DNA of 64,000 nucleotides from Candidatus Rifleibacterium amylolyticum (GTDB lineage Bacteria; Muiribacteriota; Ozemobacteria; Ozemobacterales; Ozemobacteraceae). The notes beneath the pieces were generated by a model that did not search any database, was not told the DNA's origin, and was given only the letters and a program-made list of their open reading frames with translations. The position numbers and the translations under genes are program-made. Of the stretch, positions 1 to 8,115 are shown piece after piece; position 1 is the first letter of the stretch, and every line of letters begins with the position of its first letter. Location of the stretch: assembly GCA_009917695.1 (NCBI GenBank), contig JAACJG010000002.1, positions 372,001 through 436,000 of the forward strand, read 5' to 3'.

Positions 1-2367
1 ATACGGGCAGTTACCGAACATTTTGAGACGAAGAATCAAAGAAGAGCTCTGCTGGTGATGGCTACCGGCTCTGGCAAGACCAGGCTCACGATTGCTCTGG
101 TTGAAGTGCTGCAGAAAGCCAACTGGGCCAAGCGTGTGCTGTTTCTGTGCGATCGCGATTCGCTGGTAAAACAGGCCAAAGGCGCGTTCACGAAATTTCT
201 GCCGAACTGCCCGGCGGCTGATCTGAGAGATGCGAAGTCTGACAATCTTTCCAGAGTCTGCCTGTCGACCTATCACACGATGATGAACCTGATCAACGAG
301 TTCAAAGACGGCGAGAGACTGTTTACACCGGGCCATTTCGATCTGCTGGTCATCGACGAGGCCCACCGCAGCATTTACCAGAAGTTCGGCGCGATCTTCG
401 ATTACTTCGATTCTTACCTGGTCGGCCTGACCGCAACGCCCAGAGATGAAGTCGATAAGAACACCTACCAGATGTTTAACCTGACCAGAGAGACCGGCCC
501 GGTGTTCGGTTATGACCTCGCCGAAGCCATAGAACAGGGCTATCTGCTGAACTATTACAAGGCCACAGTGTCAACCAAGCTCAGCCGCGAAGGCCTCACC
601 TACTCGCAGCTCAGTGATGAAGACAAAGAAGAGTATGACAAACACTTCGTCGATGAAGTTACCGGTGAAAGGCCCGAGAAAGTCGGCAAGGAAGCGATCA
701 ACAAGTGGTTGTTCAATACCCCCACGGTCGATAATTTCCTGAAAGATCTTATGGAAAAAGGCATCAAGATCGATGGCGGCGACAAGCTCGGCAAAACCAT
801 CATATTTGCGCGCAACAGCGACCATGCGAAGTTCATCGTCACTAGATTCGACGCCAATTACCCGCAACACAAGGGGCATTTCTGCGCACAGATCGACTAC
901 ACCCTCGGCAAAGATGCAGAAGGCATGATCGACAAGTTCAAAAAGGCAGACGGTATGCCTCAGATAGCGGTCTCGGTCGATATGCTCGATACCGGGATCG
1001 ATGTTCCTGAAGTCGTGAACCTGGTATTTGCCAAGCCAGTGTATTCGAAAGTGAAGTTCTGGCAGATGATCGGCCGTGGCACGAGAAAGTGCGAAGACCT
1101 GTTCGGGCCCGGTGACGATAAAAAGTGCTTCTATGTATTCGACTACTGCGAGAATTTCGAATTCTTCGAAACCAACCCCGGCGGTGTTGAAAGTAACGCC
1201 GTGATTCCGCTAAGCCAGCGAATCTTCAGAAACCGCCTGGTATTGGCTGAAATGTTGCAGGATAACGACAGCGAAGAGTCAGCGGCGATCAGAAAAGAGT
1301 TTCTCGACAACCTGCACGAATACGTGTCAGGCATGTGCGATGAGAACTTTCTGGTGCGGCCATACCTGAAAAGTGTAACGAAACTGAAGAGCCGTGAGGC
1401 CTGGGAAAATCTCGACTCTGAGCTGAGAGCTGAAGTAGCGAAGAACATATCAGGATTACCCAGTCAGATCGAACAAGACGATGAATACGCCCGGCGCTGG
1501 GATCACCTGCTGCTGAAGACCGAACTGGCATTGTTTGAACATGAAGCCATGAAAAAGCTCAATAGATCTTCGGCTGAATACATATCTCTGATGAAAAAAA
1601 TCAGAAAAATTGCAGACAGGCTCGAAGACAAGACGACGATACCTGACGTCAAGAAGCAGCTGGAATTCATTCAGGCGATACAAACAGATGAGTTCTGGGA
1701 AGGCATGAACATCAAGGTTCTCGAAGAGATCAGAAAGCGCCTCAGACTGCTGATCAAATACATCGATCAGGCTGATAAGAAAATCGTTTATTCGAACTTC
1801 AGCGACACCCTGACCCAGCCCGCAGCATTCGAGCCAGGCACCGAGGTATTCAAAAACGATGAGCTTGCTGCCTACCGGCAGAAAATGAGCGCCGTCATCA
1901 ATGAAAACCTTGATAAAGAAGTGATCTGGAAGGTTCGCTGCAATCGCCCGCTTACTGATTCCGATCTCAGGCAGCTCGAAGAGATTCTTGACCTGAGCAC
2001 AGCAGAAGATAAAGAGATGTTCAAAGAGGCTTACCAGAGCGGGTTTCAGGCCAAAACCGGAAAAGACAACCCCAGCCTGGAGCTGCTGATCAGATCTATC
2101 GTCGGCCTTGACCGTGAGGCGGTAGAAAAAGAATTTGCCGACTTCATCGAGAAGTCGAACTTTTCATCGCTGCAGCTGGCCTTTGTGCGCAAGATCATCG
2201 ACTACTTCGTCGAAAATGGCTTTGTCAGAGACGATATTCTCTATGAACCACCGTTCAGCGACATGTATCACGACGGGCCCGAAGGCCTGTTCGGCGACGC
2301 CGCCGAGGCTCTGTTCGCCCGCATCAAGCGCGTGAATGAGTCTGTATCCGCTGAAATTCAACGGTAA
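1..2367 (+). CDS. hsdR: Type I restriction enzyme R subunit (HsdR), 5' end cut by window
   Basis: Motor and nuclease subunit of a type I restriction-modification system, which translocates DNA and cleaves unmodified DNA together with HsdM and HsdS. The reading frame is open from base 1, so the ORF-track start at 55 (GTG-ATG just before Walker A) is artificial; the N-terminal nuclease domain lies outside the window. Visible SF2 helicase motifs are Walker A MATGSGKTR, DEAH in VIDEAHRS, motif III VGLTATP and motif VI QMIGRGTR. The remaining 400 or so residues resemble the EcoEI-type R C-terminal domain. HsdM and HsdS are not in the window and should lie upstream. The gene converges on an ankyrin gene 16 bp away and belongs to the island anchored at tRNA-Leu. 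Assignment is firm; completeness cannot be judged. Confidence 0.9.
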   Translation: MRAVTEHFETKNQRRALLVMATGSGKTRLTIALVEVLQKANWAKRVLFLCDRDSLVKQAKGAFTKFLPNCPAADLRDAKSDNLSRVCLSTYHTMMNLINEFKDGERLFTPGHFDLLVIDEAHRSIYQKFGAIFDYFDSYLVGLTATPRDEVDKNTYQMFNLTRETGPVFGYDLAEAIEQGYLLNYYKATVSTKLSREGLTYSQLSDEDKEEYDKHFVDEVTGERPEKVGKEAINKWLFNTPTVDNFLKDLMEKGIKIDGGDKLGKTIIFARNSDHAKFIVTRFDANYPQHKGHFCAQIDYTLGKDAEGMIDKFKKADGMPQIAVSVDMLDTGIDVPEVVNLVFAKPVYSKVKFWQMIGRGTRKCEDLFGPGDDKKCFYVFDYCENFEFFETNPGGVESNAVIPLSQRIFRNRLVLAEMLQDNDSEESAAIRKEFLDNLHEYVSGMCDENFLVRPYLKSVTKLKSREAWENLDSELRAEVAKNISGLPSQIEQDDEYARRWDHLLLKTELALFEHEAMKKLNRSSAEYISLMKKIRKIADRLEDKTTIPDVKKQLEFIQAIQTDEFWEGMNIKVLEEIRKRLRLLIKYIDQADKKIVYSNFSDTLTQPAAFEPGTEVFKNDELAAYRQKMSAVINENLDKEVIWKVRCNRPLTDSDLRQLEEILDLSTAEDKEMFKEAYQSGFQAKTGKDNPSLELLIRSIVGLDREAVEKEFADFIEKSNFSSLQLAFVRKIIDYFVENGFVRDDILYEPPFSDMYHDGPEGLFGDAAEALFARIKRVNESVSAEIQR

Positions 2368-2383
2368 TCTGACAGAAATATCT

Positions 2384-3856
2384 TTATACAGTAGTTTTGG
2401 GATACTGCCCCTTTCTCAATGTCTCAATCAGAGAATTACCTCGAAGAACGGTTTTACTCTTTGCGTAATGGTATGCAGTCTTGCCATCTTTATTCTTTTT
2501 GCTTGGGTCGGCGCCCAAAGAGAGCAATCTCTTGAGCATCTTAGGATTGCCGCTGTTTTTACATAGCTTTATCAAGGCCGTATCGCCCTCTGCATCACGA
2601 AAATCTATCATTTTCTTGAAGCCTGTTGAGTCTTTTGAACGTGTGCACTTCTTTTTTGACCAGGTGATTATTACCGAGATAGCATCCGGATAATTTTGCG
2701 CGGCGTTAAAGAGCAAATTTGCCATGAAGCGATGGTCAAAACGCGGTATTGAACGAACCAGTAATCTGAAAGCCTTAATAGGTAAATTGTTCGAAATAGC
2801 GTATGTCAGTGCTGTTTCTCCATGGAAGTCCCTGGTTCTGACAGAAACATTTTTATTTAGGCACAACTGTAAGGCCGGCAATTCTCCGAAATTCTTTACT
2901 ATAACCATTAAAGGATTAAGTCCATTTCTATCCTGCTCGAACACAAACTGGCGGTCACTCAAAATCTTACTAATTTTATCAAGATTCTTTTGTTCGCAGG
3001 CCTCACTAAGGGCGCGAAATTTTCGAGCCATTTTGCTGGCGTATCTGTCCACGCATTTCTTTGAAGAACAAAATTGCTTATCAAAATCGCGTTCCTTTTT
3101 GAACACAGCACCACAACATTTACAGGCAGCAAAGTAAAACTCACCATTAGACCATTTTCGACCTGTTTGAATTTCATTGTTCTTCACCAGTTCGATACCC
3201 ATGCACAGTTTGTTTCTAGGGAATACAATTCTATTCGAGTCCATTGTATCAAGCGATTTTCCAAGGATTTCAATAAACTTTGCGCGAAAAACGCCAAAAA
3301 TGTCGAGCATTTTCGCGTCCTTGTCGGAGATCTCTTTATTATTACGCCAGTAATAAACTGGGTTTCCGTAGATACGGGTATTCCCGGGATAACCCCAGAA
3401 CGACTTTTCGAACCGGTAAACCGGAGCATACTTCATTATCCAGCCGGATAATTCATCATTATCAACAGGTGTAACAATAACAGTTGCTGAATAAACCATT
3501 CTTTTCAGCATTCGAAGCGTCTCTCTCAGATAATCAGTCACAGCTGAATCAGCTTTATAGGGTTTTACCTCAGCCTCTAACATTGCAGCATACTTTTTAC
3601 TCAGAACAAGCTCTTTGGAGCTTCTGAGCCAAAATCTTGCATTCTGAGAGTCTGGGTCACTCTTCTCAGTAAATGCATGACTGTTTAATCCAAATCTCTT
3701 ATTGGAATAGTTCCCTATCACGGGATATGCCGAAACAAATGCTTTGAAAAGCTCATCATTACCAACATCATCTGCAAGCTTCAAAAAATGCAGACCAAAA
3801 TTGACGATCAGACAGGTCTCATAGGAGGGCTTGGGCTTGTTTTTCGCTTTACTCAT
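2384..3856 (-). CDS. Zinc-finger plus ankyrin-repeat protein, unknown function
   Basis: I do not recognise the whole protein. The first 240 residues match no family I know. A Cys cluster follows (CKCC near 245-248, then two more Cys near 263 and 268, CSSKKC), with spacing reminiscent of a CGNR-type zinc finger. From about 290 to the end there are ankyrin-like repeats (NGLNPLMVIV, HGETALTYAI, EGDTALIKLC, DGKTAYHYA). The ORF track starts at a TTG one codon earlier; I prefer the ATG at 3856, which overlaps the integrase stop as TGATG, so the two genes are probably translationally coupled. The DNA looks more AT-rich than the flanking core genes, fitting a transferred island. Its position between an integrase and hsdR suggests island cargo, perhaps defence or regulation; that is inference. 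Confidence 0.75.
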   Translation of the reverse strand: MSKAKNKPKPSYETCLIVNFGLHFLKLADDVGNDELFKAFVSAYPVIGNYSNKRFGLNSHAFTEKSDPDSQNARFWLRSSKELVLSKKYAAMLEAEVKPYKADSAVTDYLRETLRMLKRMVYSATVIVTPVDNDELSGWIMKYAPVYRFEKSFWGYPGNTRIYGNPVYYWRNNKEISDKDAKMLDIFGVFRAKFIEILGKSLDTMDSNRIVFPRNKLCMGIELVKNNEIQTGRKWSNGEFYFAACKCCGAVFKKERDFDKQFCSSKKCVDRYASKMARKFRALSEACEQKNLDKISKILSDRQFVFEQDRNGLNPLMVIVKNFGELPALQLCLNKNVSVRTRDFHGETALTYAISNNLPIKAFRLLVRSIPRFDHRFMANLLFNAAQNYPDAISVIITWSKKKCTRSKDSTGFKKMIDFRDAEGDTALIKLCKNSGNPKMLKRLLSLGADPSKKNKDGKTAYHYAKSKTVLRGNSLIETLRKGQYPKTTV

Positions 3857-4914
3857 CAAGCGTCATCTATTTTTTCGTCGACATCAAAATTCAGACGATC
3901 TATTTTGCCTTTCAGATTTTCCTGGGAAACATGGGCATAGCGAAGGGTTGTTTCGAAATCTTCGTGACCGACCATATCCATGACAGATCTTACCGGAACA
4001 CCGGCAGCAAGAAGGCCAGACACAAAGGTGTGTCTAAGGCCGTGAAGTCTTCTATATGGCAAACCCAGATTCTTACAGGCAATGCGAAGCTGTTCACGGC
4101 ACCAATTCTTTGAATGTTTCTGCATCTCAGGAAACACCAGTTCCTCTGGATCTTTTCCCCGGGCTCTTTTCAGCAATATTGGTTTCAACTTTTCGTGCAT
4201 CTCGATGTGACGGAACTGGTTGTCTGGAGACTTTTCCGTCTTGTGGTTACGAACACGAATCATTGAACCTCTGACGTCCATAACTTCCAGACTGGCGGCT
4301 TCCCTGCTTCGACAGCCAGTGAACAGGAAAAACGTAAAAAGATCGCCGAACTCTTTGTCCGTGAAATAATTCATCAAGCTTTGAATATCAGAAGAAGAGT
4401 AAGCACCAAGTCTCTCAGGCCTCTTAGTCAATGTCTTCAACCGTGGCCATCTTTTTATGGGCATCTCAGAGATAGAGCCTTCATCAAGCAGCATCTTTAA
4501 AACCGCCTTCAGCAGGTTGATCTCTTCCTGAATCGTCTTATTGGATCTCCCCTCCCCCTGGCGCATTGTCAGATAATCGGTTAAATTTTCACTGGTAAGC
4601 TTATTCACCAGCTTTACACCCTGCTTGTCAAAAAAGTTTTTCATCAGAATAATCTGCTCACGATACCGAAGCAAAGTGCCGGCCTTCAACAAGGGTTCTT
4701 TCGAGCGATAAAACTTCTTGAAAGCTTCTACAATGATGACTCTCTTGGGTGCCAGTCCTGTTTTCATGCTTTCAACCTGAGCGTCGAGACGAACTTTCAG
4801 GCGCTTCGCCTCTGTTCGGTTCTTTGTCTTCAGGCTCTTCTTGTGAAGCTCACCCTCTTTATAATACTGGTAATACCAAGTGCCACCGGCTGTTCTCTGA
4901 TAAATGCTACCCAT
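3856..4914 (-). CDS. Tyrosine recombinase / island integrase
   Basis: Site-specific recombinase that would integrate and excise the genomic island. From the chosen start the protein is 352 residues. It has an Arm-type N-terminus (YQRTAGGTWYYQYYKEG), a SAM-like core-binding domain around 55-150, and the catalytic domain with Arg in FTGCRSREA (about 202), the HGLRH box (about 291-295), His in VGHED (about 317) and nucleophile Tyr in LRYAHVS (about 326). All expected catalytic residues are present, so it may be active. The ORF track extends 47 codons upstream through the tRNA, which cannot be right; ATG 4914 has an AGGAG sequence upstream. It reads away from the 3' end of tRNA-Leu, the classic arrangement for tRNA-targeting integrases. 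Its stop overlaps the ankyrin gene start. Confidence 0.92.
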   Translation of the reverse strand: MGSIYQRTAGGTWYYQYYKEGELHKKSLKTKNRTEAKRLKVRLDAQVESMKTGLAPKRVIIVEAFKKFYRSKEPLLKAGTLLRYREQIILMKNFFDKQGVKLVNKLTSENLTDYLTMRQGEGRSNKTIQEEINLLKAVLKMLLDEGSISEMPIKRWPRLKTLTKRPERLGAYSSSDIQSLMNYFTDKEFGDLFTFFLFTGCRSREAASLEVMDVRGSMIRVRNHKTEKSPDNQFRHIEMHEKLKPILLKRARGKDPEELVFPEMQKHSKNWCREQLRIACKNLGLPYRRLHGLRHTFVSGLLAAGVPVRSVMDMVGHEDFETTLRYAHVSQENLKGKIDRLNFDVDEKIDDA

Positions 4915-4969
4915 CTCGTTTTTTCTCCTACCACTACCAAAACCACTACCATGCTCCCCGGAATAAGCA

Positions 4970-4996
4970 GAAAGCCCGCTAATAAAGCGGGCTTTC
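4970..4996 (-). terminator. Hairpin terminator after tRNA-Leu
   Basis: Perfect 11-bp stem with a 5-nt loop (GAAAGCCCGCT/AGCGGGCTTTC) just 3' of the tRNA-Leu gene and upstream of the integrase. It probably ends the tRNA transcript. The following T-run is short, so it is a moderate terminator. Confidence 0.6.
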
Positions 4997-5005
4997 AACT
5001 TTCGG

Positions 5006-5087
5006 TGCCGGGAGCGGGACTTGAACCCGCATGGCGTTAGCCACACGCCCCTCAAACGTGCGTGTCTACCAGTTCCACCATCCCGGC
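5006..5087 (-). tRNA. tRNA-Leu (anticodon GAG)
   Basis: The minus strand folds as a class II tRNA: acceptor GCCGGGA/TCCCGGC, D-arm containing TGGTAGACAC, anticodon stem CACGT/GCGTG with loop TTGAGGG, a long variable arm and T-loop GGTTCAAGTCC. The anticodon GAG reads Leu CUC/CUU. CCA is not encoded (CCG follows). A strong promoter lies upstream and a hairpin downstream. The integrase begins about 90 bp from its 3' end, marking it as the attachment site of the island to the left. Confidence 0.95.
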
Positions 5088-5102
5088 GGGAACGTGAAAG
5101 CT

Positions 5103-5131
5103 ATTATAGCGAAAAGTCTGACGGCAGTCAA
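5103..5131 (-). promoter_or_regulatory. Sigma-70-type promoter of tRNA-Leu
   Basis: On the minus strand TTGACT and TATAAT are separated by 17 bp, 16 bp upstream of the tRNA 5' end. This is a near-consensus promoter. The remainder of the stretch to 5353 shows no gene. Confidence 0.8.
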
Positions 5132-5353
5132 GCAAATTTTAATCGAATTTTTATGCTACAGACCGCCTTTATGACCCTGCCCTGGGCATTCAGATTCAGT
5201 GCAGACCCATAGTGCTGCGGAGACAAACATAAGACTGCACTTTGTATGCACCAGACAGGACCTGTAATGTTCTCCGGCTCCGGACGATTTTGCAACATTA
5301 CTGATGAGAATCAGACGGCAAGATGCTACAATCTTTAAGTCAAAGGAGGAAAT

Positions 5354-5701
5354 ATGTCTGGCAATATCAGCTACAGATTAGAAAACAAGGTGTTTATAGC
5401 AGAAATAAGCGGTTACGCAGAAGTTAACCTCATGACAGGACTGGTGGAAAAGTTTTTTGAGAAAGTTGAAGAGGAATATTCTGACTTTGTTTTCGACTTT
5501 TCTAAGATGACCTTGATAAACTCATCTGCGCTGGGCAAACTGCTTGACATTATTTCCGAAGGCATGGGCTGCGACAATATCAGCTTTCATTTCTGTGCGA
5601 TTCCCAACACCAGCAAGCTGGGCATGTCCAGCCTTGGAATCCTCAACTACGTCAATGAATATGCAAGCCTGGACGAGGCCCTGAAAAAGCTCCAGCAGTA
5701 G
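5354..5701 (+). CDS. STAS-domain protein (anti-anti-sigma-like)
   Basis: Single STAS domain of 115 residues, the usual size of SpoIIAA/RsbV-type anti-sigma factor antagonists. The signature strand-helix VFDFSKMTLINSSALGKLL corresponds to the canonical D-S-S-G-L-G phosphorylation segment, with Asn replacing the usual Asp and Ala replacing Gly, while the serines are kept. Such proteins act in partner-switching cascades: phosphorylated by an RsbW-like kinase and dephosphorylated by a PP2C/SpoIIE phosphatase. No kinase is nearby, but a CHASE2-SpoIIE phosphatase occurs at 19-21 kb. The start is set by a strong AAAGGAGG seven bases upstream. It is monocistronic in appearance, being followed by 200 bp without a gene. 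Domain call is good; pathway is inference. Confidence 0.8.
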   Translation: MSGNISYRLENKVFIAEISGYAEVNLMTGLVEKFFEKVEEEYSDFVFDFSKMTLINSSALGKLLDIISEGMGCDNISFHFCAIPNTSKLGMSSLGILNYVNEYASLDEALKKLQQ

Positions 5702-5842
5702 CGACAATCCTCTCCGCTTCCGGCGACAAATCTGTCATTGCAGGCGCAGCGAAACAATCCTATTGTCAATGGTATTGCTTCAGGGCTCCGCCTTCGCCAT
5801 GACTTATTTTGACCGAAGATTGCTGTAATTGAGAGTTATCAT

Positions 5843-5871
5843 TTTACTCACGGGCGTAATTTTGTTACACT
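5843..5871 (+). promoter_or_regulatory. Candidate promoter of the pseudopilin cluster
   Basis: TTTACT and TACACT separated by 17 bp, about 36 bp before the start of the first cluster gene. A fair sigma-70-like match and the only good one seen in 5702-5907. Confidence 0.45.
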
Positions 5872-5907
5872 GATTCAAGAAATGCACGCTAGAGGCTGGT
5901 AACGACA

Positions 5908-8115
5908 ATGTCTTTATGTAACGACCTGAAACGCCACGCCACGAGAAGATCAGGGTACATACTGTATCTGGTGCTGTCACTTCTGGCGGTCTGGGGAATC
6001 ATCAGCTTTTCTCTTTCGCGTTACAAGAGCGGTTCAGTAAGCCTGCTGAGCCGAAGCTCGATGCAAAACCGCCTGACTACCGTCGCCCAGAGCGGCGCCA
6101 ATGAAATATGGGCAGTCATCAGAAGCGAAGTAAACGACAAAGGCGGCGCCGCCAACCCACTGCACTTCTACTCGCTCGTAAACTCCGTTTTCGCCAGGCC
6201 GGAAACCGAAAAACCGCCGGCAAACACTTACGTATGCGAGAGGTTTTTCGATCTGTCAGATCTGCCGTTTTCGAATATTCTTGCCGGTGAAATCTCTGCC
6301 GACAAGTTTGTCGTAAAGGGACACAGCCGAATATTTGTCACCAGACGCATCAGAAAGTCGCCCGAAGCGTTCTCTGGCCATATCGAGGTTCTCGTTCAGG
6401 CCGTTTCAAAATCTGACAGCAGAGAATTCGTCGAACTCAAAGAGAGACGGGACTTCAAAACAATAGATACCAGAGATTTTTTCGACAGGTATGCATTGTA
6501 TGTTAAAGACTATTCGTATGACTACAACAAAATCAATCAAAGGCTCATCATAAAAGGTCTCGAAGGCGGCGTGGTATCGACAGTCTATCTAGGCTCGCGC
6601 TTTGCACCGGCATACAAGGCGTTCAAGGGCTTGACCGGCCCGGCACCGATCTATCTGGATCTTAACTTCAGGGATGATTCGAACCTGATTCCGGGATTGC
6701 TGCAAAACCAGGTCGCACCGATTCCTCCCGGCGCCGGGAATGTTCCTTCTGCCAGCACAATTGCCAAAACGGCCGCCAAAGGCAATGTTTTCTGGGCCGT
6801 GCCGATGCCGATTCGCTTCAAACCGATTTACGACCGCGGAAGTTTTTCAGACAGCGATTTTTACTCAGTAAAAGCCCTGCAGGATGGCTATTACAAAACC
6901 TTTGTCGAGACTGCCCAGAAAACAGGAGCAGAAGAACATTCTCTGCCAGGGTTGATTCTCGAGGACTGGAAGAATTGCGGCGGCAACTACGCCAATTCAA
7001 AGGTCTTCAAGATGGTGGTTTCGACCAGCATCGATGCCTGGCAGTACATTTACGCCTACACCGATGCCCAAAGCCTCTGGGAGGGAGCGAACTGGACAAA
7101 TTTTGCCACTACGTTCCATTTTACCGGGCTCAATGATTACGTGAAATTCATGAAAAGCTTCCATCCTGAAAAAGTAATTTCCGGAAAAATGGCGCAGATT
7201 TTCGGGCCGCTGCGCAACATCCCGGTCTCGCTCGAAGGCAATGTATTTTTCAGATTCTTCAAGGTCGCATTTCTTGACGAATTTGACACAACAATAACCT
7301 TGGGCGGCGAGGCGAAGGATCTCGGAATGCCGGCAATCCCCCTTCATTTTCAAGATCCGGAAGGCAACGCCAACAATTTCCTGAACAAGGAAGTAAGAAT
7401 CCATGGGATTGAAAACCAGCTGATGAGCCGCGAAGTTAACGAAATCCCGGTCAATGCAGTGTTCTTTGCCGGAATTGCCACGCCGGCAGCTTCGAGCGGC
7501 AACCCCGACAAGGTTTTTCCGACAGTCAGCATCGATGCTATTTCTTATCGATACAAGTCCGCCGAAGACTTTCTTGCCGACAGAACCATGATTGTCAACG
7601 GCAAAAAGCGAATCAATGCCGATGGAATCATGTTCATTGAAAAGGGCAACCTCGACCTCAGCGATTATGAGTCCTTTTCCGGCCAGGGAATGATATGGCT
7701 GGGCTTCCGAGGCAACGTCTACCTTGGCGACCTTGCCAAGTCGAAACCCTCTGACATCTTGAAAATATGGGCGCAGGACGGCAATTTCATCGTCAAAAGC
7801 AACAAGGCGGCCGTAAAAATTCACGCATCGCTGATCGCCACAACTTTCTTTTCCGACACTAAAAGAGATGTAAAATCGCTGAACAATCGCGGCAAGCTGA
7901 TCCCAGACAAGCATGAAGTTGAGATAGTCGGCAATCTGATCACCGACTATCTGTTTCTGACCGACAAAAGCTACGGTATTCCCGATGGAAAATCACTGAC
8001 CATAACTCATGACCCGTTTCTTCATTCCCCGGTCTACCCGAAATGGACAACGGTCGGCACGGTCAGAAGTATACACTGTCTGAGTTTCGACTATGAAAAC
8101 AGGTTTTTCAAATAA
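5908..8115 (+). CDS. Large GspK/PilX-like pseudopilin-type membrane protein
   Basis: Protein of 735 residues starting with a basic stretch, then RRSGYILYLVLSLLAVWGI, a single hydrophobic helix that could be read as a prepilin-type N-terminus cleaved after Gly. Position +5 is not Glu, as is usual for GspK-type pseudopilins and PilX-like proteins. The large C-terminal part is a putative extracytoplasmic domain that I cannot assign. The start has a weak GAGG-type ribosome-binding site. The stop codon is immediately followed by the ATG of the HEAT-repeat gene, so the genes are co-translated. It opens block A of a duplicated I-J-K-like set (see the gene at 15753 for the counterpart). Family placement rests on the N-terminal helix and gene order, so it is moderate. 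Confidence 0.55.
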   Translation: MSLCNDLKRHATRRSGYILYLVLSLLAVWGIISFSLSRYKSGSVSLLSRSSMQNRLTTVAQSGANEIWAVIRSEVNDKGGAANPLHFYSLVNSVFARPETEKPPANTYVCERFFDLSDLPFSNILAGEISADKFVVKGHSRIFVTRRIRKSPEAFSGHIEVLVQAVSKSDSREFVELKERRDFKTIDTRDFFDRYALYVKDYSYDYNKINQRLIIKGLEGGVVSTVYLGSRFAPAYKAFKGLTGPAPIYLDLNFRDDSNLIPGLLQNQVAPIPPGAGNVPSASTIAKTAAKGNVFWAVPMPIRFKPIYDRGSFSDSDFYSVKALQDGYYKTFVETAQKTGAEEHSLPGLILEDWKNCGGNYANSKVFKMVVSTSIDAWQYIYAYTDAQSLWEGANWTNFATTFHFTGLNDYVKFMKSFHPEKVISGKMAQIFGPLRNIPVSLEGNVFFRFFKVAFLDEFDTTITLGGEAKDLGMPAIPLHFQDPEGNANNFLNKEVRIHGIENQLMSREVNEIPVNAVFFAGIATPAASSGNPDKVFPTVSIDAISYRYKSAEDFLADRTMIVNGKKRINADGIMFIEKGNLDLSDYESFSGQGMIWLGFRGNVYLGDLAKSKPSDILKIWAQDGNFIVKSNKAAVKIHASLIATTFFSDTKRDVKSLNNRGKLIPDKHEVEIVGNLITDYLFLTDKSYGIPDGKSLTITHDPFLHSPVYPKWTTVGTVRSIHCLSFDYENRFFK

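Noticed and set aside
3856-5055. 399-codon version of the integrase
   Set aside because: The first 47 codons translate the tRNA-Leu and its terminator; the ribosome-binding site and domain start support ATG 4914.
6997-7914. 305-codon minus-strand ORF
   Set aside because: Lies fully inside the large K-like gene on the plus strand, has no ribosome-binding site or recognisable domain, and its composition mirrors the codon pattern of the real gene.
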